Source: an uncultured Eubacteriales bacterium | GTDB taxonomy: Bacteria > Bacillota > Clostridia > Oscillospirales > Oscillospiraceae | Assembly (NCBI GenBank): GCA_949744165.1 | Contig: CATJWG010000142.1 | Span: 1 to 35,029, forward strand | DNA: 35,029 nt | Direction: 5' to 3' | Part shown: in pieces, positions 1 to 8,400 of the stretch | Position numbering within the stretch: position 1 is the stretch's first letter | How the letters are laid out: each line of letters opens with the position of its first letter | Program-made: the position numbers and the translations under genes | The notes under the pieces: generated by a model | What the model saw: the letters and a program-made list of their open reading frames with translations, nothing else | Told to the model about the DNA's origin: nothing | Database searches by the model: none

Positions 1-31
1 AGAAAGCTTGAGGACTAAGGGGGTACATATT

Positions 32-802
32 ATGATAACTGCGGGAATTGATGTTGGTGTTGAACGTACCAAAGCAGTCGTTATAAATGGCACCGACATC
101 GTCGGCACCGGTATTGCAATATCCGGCGGTGCTGGAAGGAATGAGGCCGCCTCAGCGGCCCTGGAGCAGGCGCTCAAAAATGCATCGCTCCAGTGCGGCC
201 AGCTTCAGAAAATTGTTGCTACCGGCAAGGGAAAATACGACGTGAAATTTGCCGACGATTATTACACTGAAGCCGTCACGCTGGCCAAGGGTGCAAAATA
301 CGAAAATCCAGACGCTGAAACTGTTGTTAATTTCGGTGCGGATGAAGTCCTTGCCATAACAATTAAAGACGACGGAAAAGTCGGCGAGGTTGTTATGAAC
401 CAGAAGTGCTCCGCCGGAATCGGAACCTTCCTGCGCACAATGGCGCGTTACCTTGACCTCAGTCTCGAGGAGCTGTCCAAGGTCGATGTCAGCGATGACA
501 GCATCGCGGTTCAGGACGGATGCATCGTTTTTGCTGAAATGACCGCGCTTAGTATGCTCAATCAAGGCCTTCCCGTTTGGGAGGTCGGTTCTGCCATCAC
601 GAAAGCAGCGGCAGTTCGCGCCTCAACTGTACTAAACGACATCATTACCCGCCGTGACACACAGGCGCTCTACTGCGGCGGACTGACAAGGAACAGCGCA
701 TTTATGGATGCTCTGCTTCACCGTTACGGTATGAAATACAGCATTGCAAAAATGCCGGAATACACATGCGCTATAGGCGCAGCTATTACGGCCGCAGAAT
801 AA
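32..802 (+). CDS. BadF/BadG/BcrA/BcrD (HgdC-like) ATPase, 2-hydroxyacyl-CoA dehydratase/benzoyl-CoA reductase activator family
   Basis: ORF with internal ATG start (MITAGIDVGVERTKAVV); ASKHA-type GIDVG phosphate loop, NQKCSAGIGTFL cysteine motif typical of the family. Confidence 0.85.
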   Translation: MITAGIDVGVERTKAVVINGTDIVGTGIAISGGAGRNEAASAALEQALKNASLQCGQLQKIVATGKGKYDVKFADDYYTEAVTLAKGAKYENPDAETVVNFGADEVLAITIKDDGKVGEVVMNQKCSAGIGTFLRTMARYLDLSLEELSKVDVSDDSIAVQDGCIVFAEMTALSMLNQGLPVWEVGSAITKAAAVRASTVLNDIITRRDTQALYCGGLTRNSAFMDALLHRYGMKYSIAKMPEYTCAIGAAITAAE

Positions 803-901
803 ATCCGTTTCTTCGCGGTTTTCAAAAACAGGAATGCCGCCGCGGTAGGTGTCATATTCCTCCTGCCGCGGCGGCATATTATATCGATTGGTGGTATTAC
901 T

Positions 902-2464
902 ATGTCCAACTCAAAAAAGCTGAACGTCTCCGATGCTGTGGAGCTTATTCGGGACGGCGAGGCAATAGCCATATCCTCCGCCGGTATCGTCGGATACCCA
1001 GATTACATCGTAAAGCATCTTGAGGACAAATTTCTCGCCTGCGGGCGCCCACACTCTCTGACGCTTTACGCCGGCTGCGGTCACGGTGTTCCGTATCTTC
1101 ACCAGGGTGACCAGCGCTTTGGCCACAGCGGCTTTGTCAAAAAAATAATCTGTTCTCACCCCGATGTCGTCCCTGAGCTGCGCACTCTGATTGAGAACAA
1201 CGAAATTGAGGCCTATGTATTGCCGCAGGGCGTTCTTCAGCATCTTTACCGTTGCGCTGCGTGCCGTGAGCCGGGGCTGTTATCCAAAATAGGCATCGGA
1301 ACCTACATAGACCCACGCCAGGACGGAGGAAAAATCAACAGCATAACAACAAAGGATATCGTCCGCGTCATGGAGCTCGACGGAGAGGAGTATCTGTTTT
1401 ATGACAGCTTCCCTGTTACCGCCGCAATAATACGCGGCACGACCGCGGACGACCGCGGCAACGTCACGATTGAGCGCGAGGCGCTTCGTCTTGAAAGTCT
1501 GGAAATTGCGCTTGCCGCCAAGGCGTCAGGAGGCCGTGTTTTAGTACAGGTAGAAAGAATGGCTGCCAACAATACGCTAAAGGCAAAAGACATAGCCATT
1601 CCCGGCGAGCTTATTGACGCCGTGGTTGTGACCGAGGAGCCGGAGCTGTATCACCGCCAGACAGCTGGGACAATATACAACCCGTACATCAGCGGTGAGG
1701 TGCGCTGCCGCATTGAGGACACAGCCGCGCCAAAATCCCAGCTTCAGGCAGACGACATTATTTGCAGAAGGGCTTTTTTTGAACTATTTGCAGGCGCCGT
1801 AGTCAACGTCGGCGTGGGCATAGGCTCCGGAATAGGTCCGGTTGCAGCGGCAGAGGGAATGCTCGACAGAATTACCTTCACACTCGAACTCGGCGTTTTC
1901 GGCGGAGTTCCGCAGCCGGCAAAAGACTTCGGCGTTGCGGTAAACCCGGGCTCTATCGTTACCCACCCCACAATGTTTGACTACTATCACGGCGGCAACC
2001 TTGATATGACCTTTCTCGGAACCGCACAGGTGGACAAGCACGGCAATGTAAACGTAAGTAAATTCGGCGGGCGCGCTGCTGGCCAGGGCGGATTTATTGA
2101 TATTTCCCAGTGCTCAAAGAAGGTCGTTTTCTGCACATACTTCAAGGCAAAGGGCTTCAGGGCTTCTGTCAGCGAAGGTATGCTGAACATAGAGCATGAG
2201 GGCGAGGTATCAAAATTCGTTGATGCAGTTGATCAGATAACCTTCAATGGAAAGCTCTCGCGTGAAAAACATCAGGAGGTTGTAATCGTAACTGAACGCT
2301 GTGTTTTTAAGCTTGCGCCAGATGGCGTTGTTCTGACCGAGATTGCCCCCGGAGTGGATTTACAAAAGGACATTTTGGATCAGATGGGCTTTCGCCCGAT
2401 TATCAGCGAGCAGCTTAAGCTCATGGACGCCCGTATTTTCATTCCCGGCAAAATGACCTGCTAA
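902..2464 (+). CDS. Acyl-CoA:acetate/3-ketoacid CoA-transferase family protein
   Basis: 520 aa ORF; fused alpha/beta CoA-transferase architecture (GIVGYPDYIV..., GIGSGIGPVAAAEGM, ELGVFGGVPQPAKDFG). Confidence 0.8.
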   Translation: MSNSKKLNVSDAVELIRDGEAIAISSAGIVGYPDYIVKHLEDKFLACGRPHSLTLYAGCGHGVPYLHQGDQRFGHSGFVKKIICSHPDVVPELRTLIENNEIEAYVLPQGVLQHLYRCAACREPGLLSKIGIGTYIDPRQDGGKINSITTKDIVRVMELDGEEYLFYDSFPVTAAIIRGTTADDRGNVTIEREALRLESLEIALAAKASGGRVLVQVERMAANNTLKAKDIAIPGELIDAVVVTEEPELYHRQTAGTIYNPYISGEVRCRIEDTAAPKSQLQADDIICRRAFFELFAGAVVNVGVGIGSGIGPVAAAEGMLDRITFTLELGVFGGVPQPAKDFGVAVNPGSIVTHPTMFDYYHGGNLDMTFLGTAQVDKHGNVNVSKFGGRAAGQGGFIDISQCSKKVVFCTYFKAKGFRASVSEGMLNIEHEGEVSKFVDAVDQITFNGKLSREKHQEVVIVTERCVFKLAPDGVVLTEIAPGVDLQKDILDQMGFRPIISEQLKLMDARIFIPGKMTC

Positions 2465-2574
2465 GCCGAAACTTTAATATACAGAAACTGCCGGCATACG
2501 ATAGCTACTCATAAAACAGTATAAAGAAACAAGCTGAAATAGAGTATCTGCCATACAGGGTGCAGAGAAATACA

Positions 2575-2612
2575 AAGAATCCGCACCTGATTACAGGTCC
2601 GGATTCTTTTTC
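2575..2612 (+). terminator. Rho-independent terminator after CoA-transferase
   Basis: aagaatccgcacctg-atta-caggtccggattctt (15 bp, one mismatch) followed by T run. Confidence 0.75.
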
Positions 2613-2649
2613 CTGCTGGCATTAATAAAAAAACTATTAACCGCCTGCA

Positions 2650-3333
2650 TCATACGCAGCAGATTTTCACATCAATCAGCGCCGTCTTGTAGCAGGAGCA
2701 ACTTATGCTCATGCACACGGCGCTGCCATTACTGGTATATATTGCTGTCGCAGAAGCATTTGAGTCACCCTCCCAGTTCAGATGCGTCAGCTCATAGCCG
2801 CGCTGTTGCGCGATATGCTCAGCTATACTCCCCGCGTCCATGCCGTCCGGTATCAGCTCGTAATATTTGTACGGGTTGGACACGCACTCTGCGCTCAGAT
2901 AAAAGTAATAAACATCCCCGTTGTCCATGTCGAAGCAAACGTCCAGCCAGGTGCGCCAGTCGCTTTGCAGTTCCATCCACATGCGGCACAGGCGTATCTC
3001 ATCCCCTCCCCTGCCGACCAAAATGTACTCGCTTCCCTCTGATTTTACCTGCCCCGAGCTCTTGTCGGCAAGACACAGCAGGCTGATTTGGTTCATCCGC
3101 GCGGAGCACAGCTCCAGCGCACTGCCGTCAGGATCGTCTATCAGGCTTACACGGCAGTCCTCACCACCCCCGTTCCAGTACGCATCAAATATCTCGGCGC
3201 GCGCGCCTGGGCTCAATCCGGCGCCGCGAGCTTTTACCTCCCCGCCGCGAAACAGCAGCGGCACGAGCGCGGACACGACAAACACGGCGGCTGTCACACC
3301 GCCGTATATAACCAGCTTCATTTTGTCATTCAA
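2650..3333 (-). CDS. Membrane-anchored extracytoplasmic protein of unknown function, downstream of and overlapping the histidine kinase gene
   Basis: 227 aa ORF with N-terminal hydrophobic anchor (LVIYGGVTAAVFVVSALVPLLF); overlaps kinase stop by 8 nt. Confidence 0.65.
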   Translation of the reverse strand: MNDKMKLVIYGGVTAAVFVVSALVPLLFRGGEVKARGAGLSPGARAEIFDAYWNGGGEDCRVSLIDDPDGSALELCSARMNQISLLCLADKSSGQVKSEGSEYILVGRGGDEIRLCRMWMELQSDWRTWLDVCFDMDNGDVYYFYLSAECVSNPYKYYELIPDGMDAGSIAEHIAQQRGYELTHLNWEGDSNASATAIYTSNGSAVCMSISCSCYKTALIDVKICCV

Positions 3334-4276
3334 CGCCGGCTCCTCCCTTCAAAAGGACGCGCACGGTGGTACCCTTCCCCAATTCACTGTCATACTCAAG
3401 CCGCGTACCGTGCAGCTCCGCTATCCGCTGGCACAGCGCAAGTCCAAGCCCCGCGCCGTTCTGCGCCCGCGAACGGGATTTATCTATCATGTAGAACGGC
3501 TCGGTTATTTTAGACAGCTCCTCCTTCTTCATTCCGCTACCGTGGTCGCACACATACAGCGCGTATCCACCCTCCTCGGATTTCCCGAAAAGCTCCACAA
3601 CATCCCCTCTGCGGCTGGCCTTGCGCGCGTTGTCAACAAGGTTTATCATCAGCGTTTTGAAAAGGTCCGGTTCAATCTCTATCTCCCCAGGCTCCCAGCG
3701 CATGTCCAGAGTCATACCGCCGTTCGACAGCGACGGCACCGTGACCGCGGCTATGCTGCGGATAAAGTAACCGACCTCATACCGCTTCTTGTCAAAGCCC
3801 TGCTTGCCGGCAACAATTATATCCATGAGCTTGAGCGACAGCGCCTCCAGTCGCTTGCCCTCGGAAAAAATGTACCCCGCGGCGGTAAATCGGGCCTTCG
3901 GAGCCATGTCCTTGGATCGGAGCATGTCCGCGTAGCCTATTATCGCGGTCAACGGGGTTTTAAGCTCATGTGCAAAACTGGCGATGAACTCCTCCCGTCG
4001 TCCGGCGACGTTTTCAAGATTTTCTATGGAGCGCTCCAGCTCTGCTATGCGTATTTTCTGTAGACGTATGTCCTTGCTCTCCCGCTGAGAGACAAGCCAT
4101 ATGTGCGTGCTTATCACCAACGCGCCCCCGAGTCCGGCCAGAATGAGAAACAGCAGGTAGCTCCAGTATCCTGAGCCACTTCCCCCCGAGTTCCTGAGCG
4201 CGATGCACTCGCCCATACATATCACGGAAAAAAGCACGCTCGCGGTGATAAAAAATGTTTTCAGCGGTCTGGTCAT
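3326..4276 (-). CDS. Sensor histidine kinase
   Basis: H-box SFAHELKTPLTAIIGYADML, N-box LVDNARKAS, G-box GAGLGLALCQRI; two TM segments. Confidence 0.93.
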   Translation of the reverse strand: MTRPLKTFFITASVLFSVICMGECIALRNSGGSGSGYWSYLLFLILAGLGGALVISTHIWLVSQRESKDIRLQKIRIAELERSIENLENVAGRREEFIASFAHELKTPLTAIIGYADMLRSKDMAPKARFTAAGYIFSEGKRLEALSLKLMDIIVAGKQGFDKKRYEVGYFIRSIAAVTVPSLSNGGMTLDMRWEPGEIEIEPDLFKTLMINLVDNARKASRRGDVVELFGKSEEGGYALYVCDHGSGMKKEELSKITEPFYMIDKSRSRAQNGAGLGLALCQRIAELHGTRLEYDSELGKGTTVRVLLKGGAGVE

Positions 4277-4286
4277 AAGCCTATTG

Positions 4287-4940
4287 TCAAACCTCCAGCC
4301 TGTAGCCGACCTTATATATGGCCTTTATCTTGTTCTCCCAGTGCAGCTTCTTTCGAAGGCGCTGGACATGCAGGTCTACCGTTCTTGAATCCCCCATGTA
4401 GTCGCTGTCCCACACACGCTCGTAAAGCGTCTCGCGGAACAACGCAATATTTTTGTTGCGCGCGAAAAGCAGCAGCAGCTCGTATTCCTTCATGGTAAGC
4501 TGTATCTCATGACTACCTCGGCGCACGCTTCTCGAGCGTGTGTCTATGGTAATATCATCCACCAATATCTCCGTTTGCGTCTTTCCTGCTCGGCGCAGTA
4601 TGCTCTCCACCCGTGCCAAAAGCTCCACTATCTCAAATGGCTTGGTCAGATAGTCATCCGCGCCTAATTTCAGCCCCTTAACCTTGTCCTCCGTCGTGCC
4701 TTTGGCGGTGAGAAAAATAACGGGTATTTCCATCGGCTTAATGTATTCCAACACCTCGTAGCCGTCGGCCCCCGGCAGCATTATGTCCAGCAGCACCAGG
4801 TCAAAGCCCTCTTTTTCCAATATATCGCAGGCGGTTATCCCATCGTAGGCACAAACGCACTCATATCCCGCCTCGGTCAGGTTCATCTCAATGAGGTCGT
4901 TTATCGGCTTTTCATCTTCAACTATAAGTATTTTTACCAT
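4287..4940 (-). CDS. OmpR/PhoB-family response regulator
   Basis: MVKILIVEDEKPINDLIEMNL receiver, LLDIMLPGADG, KPFEIVELLARV, C-terminal winged helix (VDLHVQRLRKKL...VGYRLEV). Confidence 0.94.
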   Translation of the reverse strand: MVKILIVEDEKPINDLIEMNLTEAGYECVCAYDGITACDILEKEGFDLVLLDIMLPGADGYEVLEYIKPMEIPVIFLTAKGTTEDKVKGLKLGADDYLTKPFEIVELLARVESILRRAGKTQTEILVDDITIDTRSRSVRRGSHEIQLTMKEYELLLLFARNKNIALFRETLYERVWDSDYMGDSRTVDLHVQRLRKKLHWENKIKAIYKVGYRLEV

Positions 4941-5158
4941 ATCACACCACCCATTCCAAGGGCAATTTTGCGTCATAATTGTATAACTGTTGCATCATAT
5001 TTTAACATAAAGCGCAAAAACTTCAATAATACAGTTTTATTTGACGAAATTCTTTCCGGTTTGTTCCCAGCTATCGCCGCACAACGCGCAATTCCGCCTT
5101 GAAATTTCAACTCTGGACTGTTATAATTTTGATAGAATCAGTTAAAGAGGTCAAAGCA

Positions 5159-5347
5159 ATGGTCAAGCTTCAGGTATCAATATTTCTGATATGCTCCGGT
5201 ATCTTTCTGATACTCTTCGGCAATATTTACGCCGCCGTTGGAGTAATAATCGGCTTTTCCGGCATAATCTCCGGCATAGTCTGCCTTGCCGCCCCTTCAG
5301 TGCGGCGGCTGTTTGACCGCTCTAGAAATAAAAACGACGAGGACTAA
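5159..5347 (+). CDS. Small hydrophobic membrane protein (62 aa)
   Basis: MVKLQVSIFLICSGIFLILFGNIYAAVGVIIGFSGIISGIVCL; RBS-like aaagaggt upstream. Confidence 0.55.
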   Translation: MVKLQVSIFLICSGIFLILFGNIYAAVGVIIGFSGIISGIVCLAAPSVRRLFDRSRNKNDED

Positions 5348-5372
5348 CTTTATCTCAGTGAGGAACTTAGCC

Positions 5373-5591
5373 ATGCAAAAGCTTTTAGCGCCAATCTTTC
5401 TGTTGCTTTGCAGCTCTTACCTTATCGAGTATACTTCTTATTATGATGCGGCCAGGCTTTTCGGCTGGGCAGGAATTATATCGGGCGTGATTATCATTCT
5501 GCTTCCTGTGTTCAAGGCCGTATTCAGCTCTCTTTCCCATCCCAGCGAGCAGGCTTTGGACTACTCTCCCGACCAAGACAGCAAAAGCTGA
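5373..5591 (+). CDS. Small hydrophobic membrane protein, apparent paralogue of preceding ORF
   Basis: MQKLLAPIFLLLCSSYLIEYTSYYDAARLFGWAGIISGVIIILLPVFKAVFSSL; shares G-[FW]-[SA]-GIISG-[IV] with preceding ORF. Confidence 0.55.
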   Translation: MQKLLAPIFLLLCSSYLIEYTSYYDAARLFGWAGIISGVIIILLPVFKAVFSSLSHPSEQALDYSPDQDSKS

Positions 5592-5641
5592 GCCCCGTTC
5601 AAATCTACACATACTAATAATTTTAATAACAACTCATAATG

Positions 5642-5681
5642 ACAGCATGAATGGCGGCCTGCGGGCCGCCATTCATGCTGT
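5642..5681. terminator. Long perfect inverted repeat between convergent genes, probable bidirectional terminator
   Basis: acagcatgaatggcggcc-tgcg-ggccgccattcatgctgt, 18 bp perfect stem between convergent ORFs. Confidence 0.6.
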
Positions 5682-5688
5682 ATAATCT

Positions 5689-6384
5689 TTATTCCTCCTC
5701 CGTCTCCTCCCGCATGAGCCGCATTCCCGCCGTACCCGTCACGGGCAACGAGAACACAATCGCGCGCGCCGGAGTGGAGATACCCGCCTTTTCCATTATT
5801 GCCTGCATCATCTCGTTTTTCCGCGGAGCCTCCGCAACTATCAGAACAATTTCCTTTTCCGCAACAAGGCTCACGCCGAGAAACTTCTCCGCCTTTTCCA
5901 TGCCCGTTCCGCGCGCATGCAGCACTGTGCCTCCGGCGGCGTGGACACTGCGCGCAGCGTCCATTATAAGGTCCGAACAGCCCTGATTGGCTATGACCAC
6001 CAGAAGCTCGTATTTTGTGTCCTTCAGGACGGATTCATCTCCCTTCACGAAATCCATACCGCCGGTCAGGCAGGCCAGCGTCTTTTTCCCGCCCACACTG
6101 CTCAGCGAGACAGTAAACACAATCCCTACACCCGGAACGTCTATGTTCATCTCTTTTTGCAGCAGCTTCTTCACGCTTTTCCACACATCGCCAGTCACCA
6201 CGTGGAACAGTACTCCCTTTTCCGACCCCTCAAGGCCGAAATAGTCGAGTATCTCGCTGGCTGCGGTGCCGCTGCCGGCGGTTATTATCGCGCAGTCGAG
6301 GCCCTGCTTTTCGTAGAAACTCAGAAATTTTCTCACCCTGCGGCGGTCCGTTATGCTTATCATCAGATATAAGTGGCTCATTTC
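5689..6384 (-). CDS. Tandem PII-like (P-II family nitrogen regulator-like) protein
   Basis: Two alpha/beta PII-like halves (MSHLYLMISITDRRRVRKFL... and YELLVVIANQGCSDLIMDAARSVHAAGGTVLHARGTG...); next to DUF1538 gene. Confidence 0.65.
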   Translation of the reverse strand, partial: EMSHLYLMISITDRRRVRKFLSFYEKQGLDCAIITAGSGTAASEILDYFGLEGSEKGVLFHVVTGDVWKSVKKLLQKEMNIDVPGVGIVFTVSLSSVGGKKTLACLTGGMDFVKGDESVLKDTKYELLVVIANQGCSDLIMDAARSVHAAGGTVLHARGTGMEKAEKFLGVSLVAEKEIVLIVAEAPRKNEMMQAIMEKAGISTPARAIVFSLPVTGTAGMRLMREETEEE

Positions 6385-6401
6385 ATACTGCCTCCCCGCC
6401 G

Positions 6402-7937
6402 TCACAGCTCGATTATGGCGTTGTCGTCCAGCGCATCAAACTCAAGCTGGGCCTCGGGTATAACGCGGCGGCTTTGCTTAACGCGGTAGATAAGGCCCAT
6501 AACCTGTATCGTAATAAGCGGCGTCATCGCAACCATGGCCACAACGCCGAAAGCATCCGCCACAAGGTTTCCGCCAACAGCCATGCACGCGCCCTGCGCG
6601 AATGGCAGCAGGAAGGTCGCCGTCATCGGTCCCGAAGCCACGCCTCCGGAGTCAAAGGCTATGGCCGTGAAAATATCCGGCACAAAAAAGGACAGGCCCA
6701 AAGCAACAACATATCCTGGGATTACCAGATAGAGTATCGGCACTCCGGTCAACACCCTTATCATAGCCAGCGCTATGGAAACCGAAACACCGACTGACAG
6801 GCAGACTCCCATAGAGCGCGAAGATATCGCGCCGTCCGTCAGCTCCTCGACCTGGCGGTTGAGCACGTACACAGCCGGCTCAGCCTTGACAATAAAGTAG
6901 CCGATAATCGCACCTATCGGCACAATTATCCAGCTCATGTTCTGACCCGCCAGCACATTTCCAAGGTAACTGCCCGCCGGCATAAAGCCCGCGTTCGCTC
7001 CCGTCAGAAACAGAACAAGACCCACATAGGTGTATATGAGTCCCATCACTATTTTTATCAGCTTCTTCCTTGACAAGCGCAGCGACACAAGCTGAAAGGC
7101 GCCGAAGAAAAGAACTATCGGCAACAGTGAGCTGGCCATTTCCCTTATGTACGCCGGAAACTGCTTTACAAATACAGCACACAACTCCACGGAATCCTGC
7201 ACCTCCGGCAGCGCAGACAGTGCGTACGCGCCTCCCTCAGGCTTGTAGAGTATGCTCAGCGCCATAATGGAGATTATCGGTCCCACCGAGCAAAGCGCCA
7301 CAAGGCCGAAGCTATCGTTCGCTGCCTGCTTATCGCTTCGTATGGCGGACACGCCTACGCCCAGCGACATGATAAATGGCACTGTCATTGGCCCCGTCGT
7401 CACTCCCCCGGAGTCAAATGCCACCGCCCGCAGCTCCACAGGCACAAAAAACGCCATAATGAACACCAGCGCGTAAAAAATCAGAAGCAGCAGCCTCAGC
7501 GACACACCAAAAAACGTGCGCAGCAGCGCAAGCACAAGGAACACGCCCACGCCCACCGCGACAGCTCCGATGAGCACCCTGTTCGGTATTGACGGCACCT
7601 GCCCTGCCAGCACCTGTAGGTCCGGCTCTGATATGGTGATAATAACACCCAGCAAAAAGGACAATATGACAATTATCCAAAGCTTCCTACTTTTGGTCAT
7701 GGCAGCTCCAACCCTCTCGCCCATTGGGTTCATTGCCATTTCGGCACCAAGGGTAAAGAACATCATGCCCAGCATAACCAGAACCGCTCCCATGAGAAAG
7801 CACAGCAGTACGCTCGTCGAGATAGGCGCAACGGAAAAACACAGCAGAAGAACAATCGCAATTATCGGCAAAACCGCGCCGAGCGCTTCACGAAATTTCA
7901 GACGCAGCTTGGAATTGAGAAGCTTCAGAATTTCCAC
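6402..7937 (-). CDS. DUF1538-family integral membrane protein (putative transporter with internal duplication)
   Basis: 511 aa polytopic protein; duplicated motif VAFDSGGVTTGPMTVPF / IAFDSGGVASGPMTATF. Confidence 0.8.
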   Translation of the reverse strand: MEILKLLNSKLRLKFREALGAVLPIIAIVLLLCFSVAPISTSVLLCFLMGAVLVMLGMMFFTLGAEMAMNPMGERVGAAMTKSRKLWIIVILSFLLGVIITISEPDLQVLAGQVPSIPNRVLIGAVAVGVGVFLVLALLRTFFGVSLRLLLLIFYALVFIMAFFVPVELRAVAFDSGGVTTGPMTVPFIMSLGVGVSAIRSDKQAANDSFGLVALCSVGPIISIMALSILYKPEGGAYALSALPEVQDSVELCAVFVKQFPAYIREMASSLLPIVLFFGAFQLVSLRLSRKKLIKIVMGLIYTYVGLVLFLTGANAGFMPAGSYLGNVLAGQNMSWIIVPIGAIIGYFIVKAEPAVYVLNRQVEELTDGAISSRSMGVCLSVGVSVSIALAMIRVLTGVPILYLVIPGYVVALGLSFFVPDIFTAIAFDSGGVASGPMTATFLLPFAQGACMAVGGNLVADAFGVVAMVAMTPLITIQVMGLIYRVKQSRRVIPEAQLEFDALDDNAIIEL

Positions 7938-8047
7938 CCCGCTAAAAAAGTAATGCTTAATTATTTATGTTAGCATATTTCCCACGCCGCGTCTATGCAA
8001 CTAATATGAAAAAACTGTAAATATTCTACTCTGCGCTCATCGTCTCC

Positions 8048-8400
8048 CTAATCCTCAAATGCCCCCCTCAGCTTCTCCAGCGCCTTTTTCTCAATGCGGG
8101 ACACATAGCTCCGGCTTATTCCGCACTCGGCAGCTACCTCCCTTTGAGTCATGGGGCTCTGCCCGCCAAGTCCGTAGCGTCTTTTTATTATCTCCGCTTC
8201 TCGATTGTCAAGGCATGTATCGATATATTTCCGGACACTATTTCTCGTTTCAAGCATGCTGATATTGTCAAGCATATCGTCGTCCTGCGCGAGCACATCC
8301 ATCACTGACAGGCTGTTTCCGTCTCCGTCAGTGTCTATCGAGTCGGACAGGCTTATCTCCCCCGCCGACCTCTTCGTGCTGCGAAAATACATGAGGACCT
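8048..8400 (-). CDS. sigK: RNA polymerase sporulation sigma factor SigK, C-terminal fragment (SpoIIIC-equivalent; 3' part of split sigK)
   Basis: RSTKRSAGEISLSDSIDTDGDGNSLSVMDVL...REAEIIKRRYGL...TQREVAAECGISRSYVSRIEKKALEKL (sigma regions 3/4); in-frame NEVL upstream of ATG 8392 up to recombination core. Confidence 0.93.

Noticed and set aside
2921-4063. 380 aa plus-strand ORF
   Set aside because: Antisense to the histidine kinase and its downstream gene; Arg/Ser/Pro-rich shadow translation.
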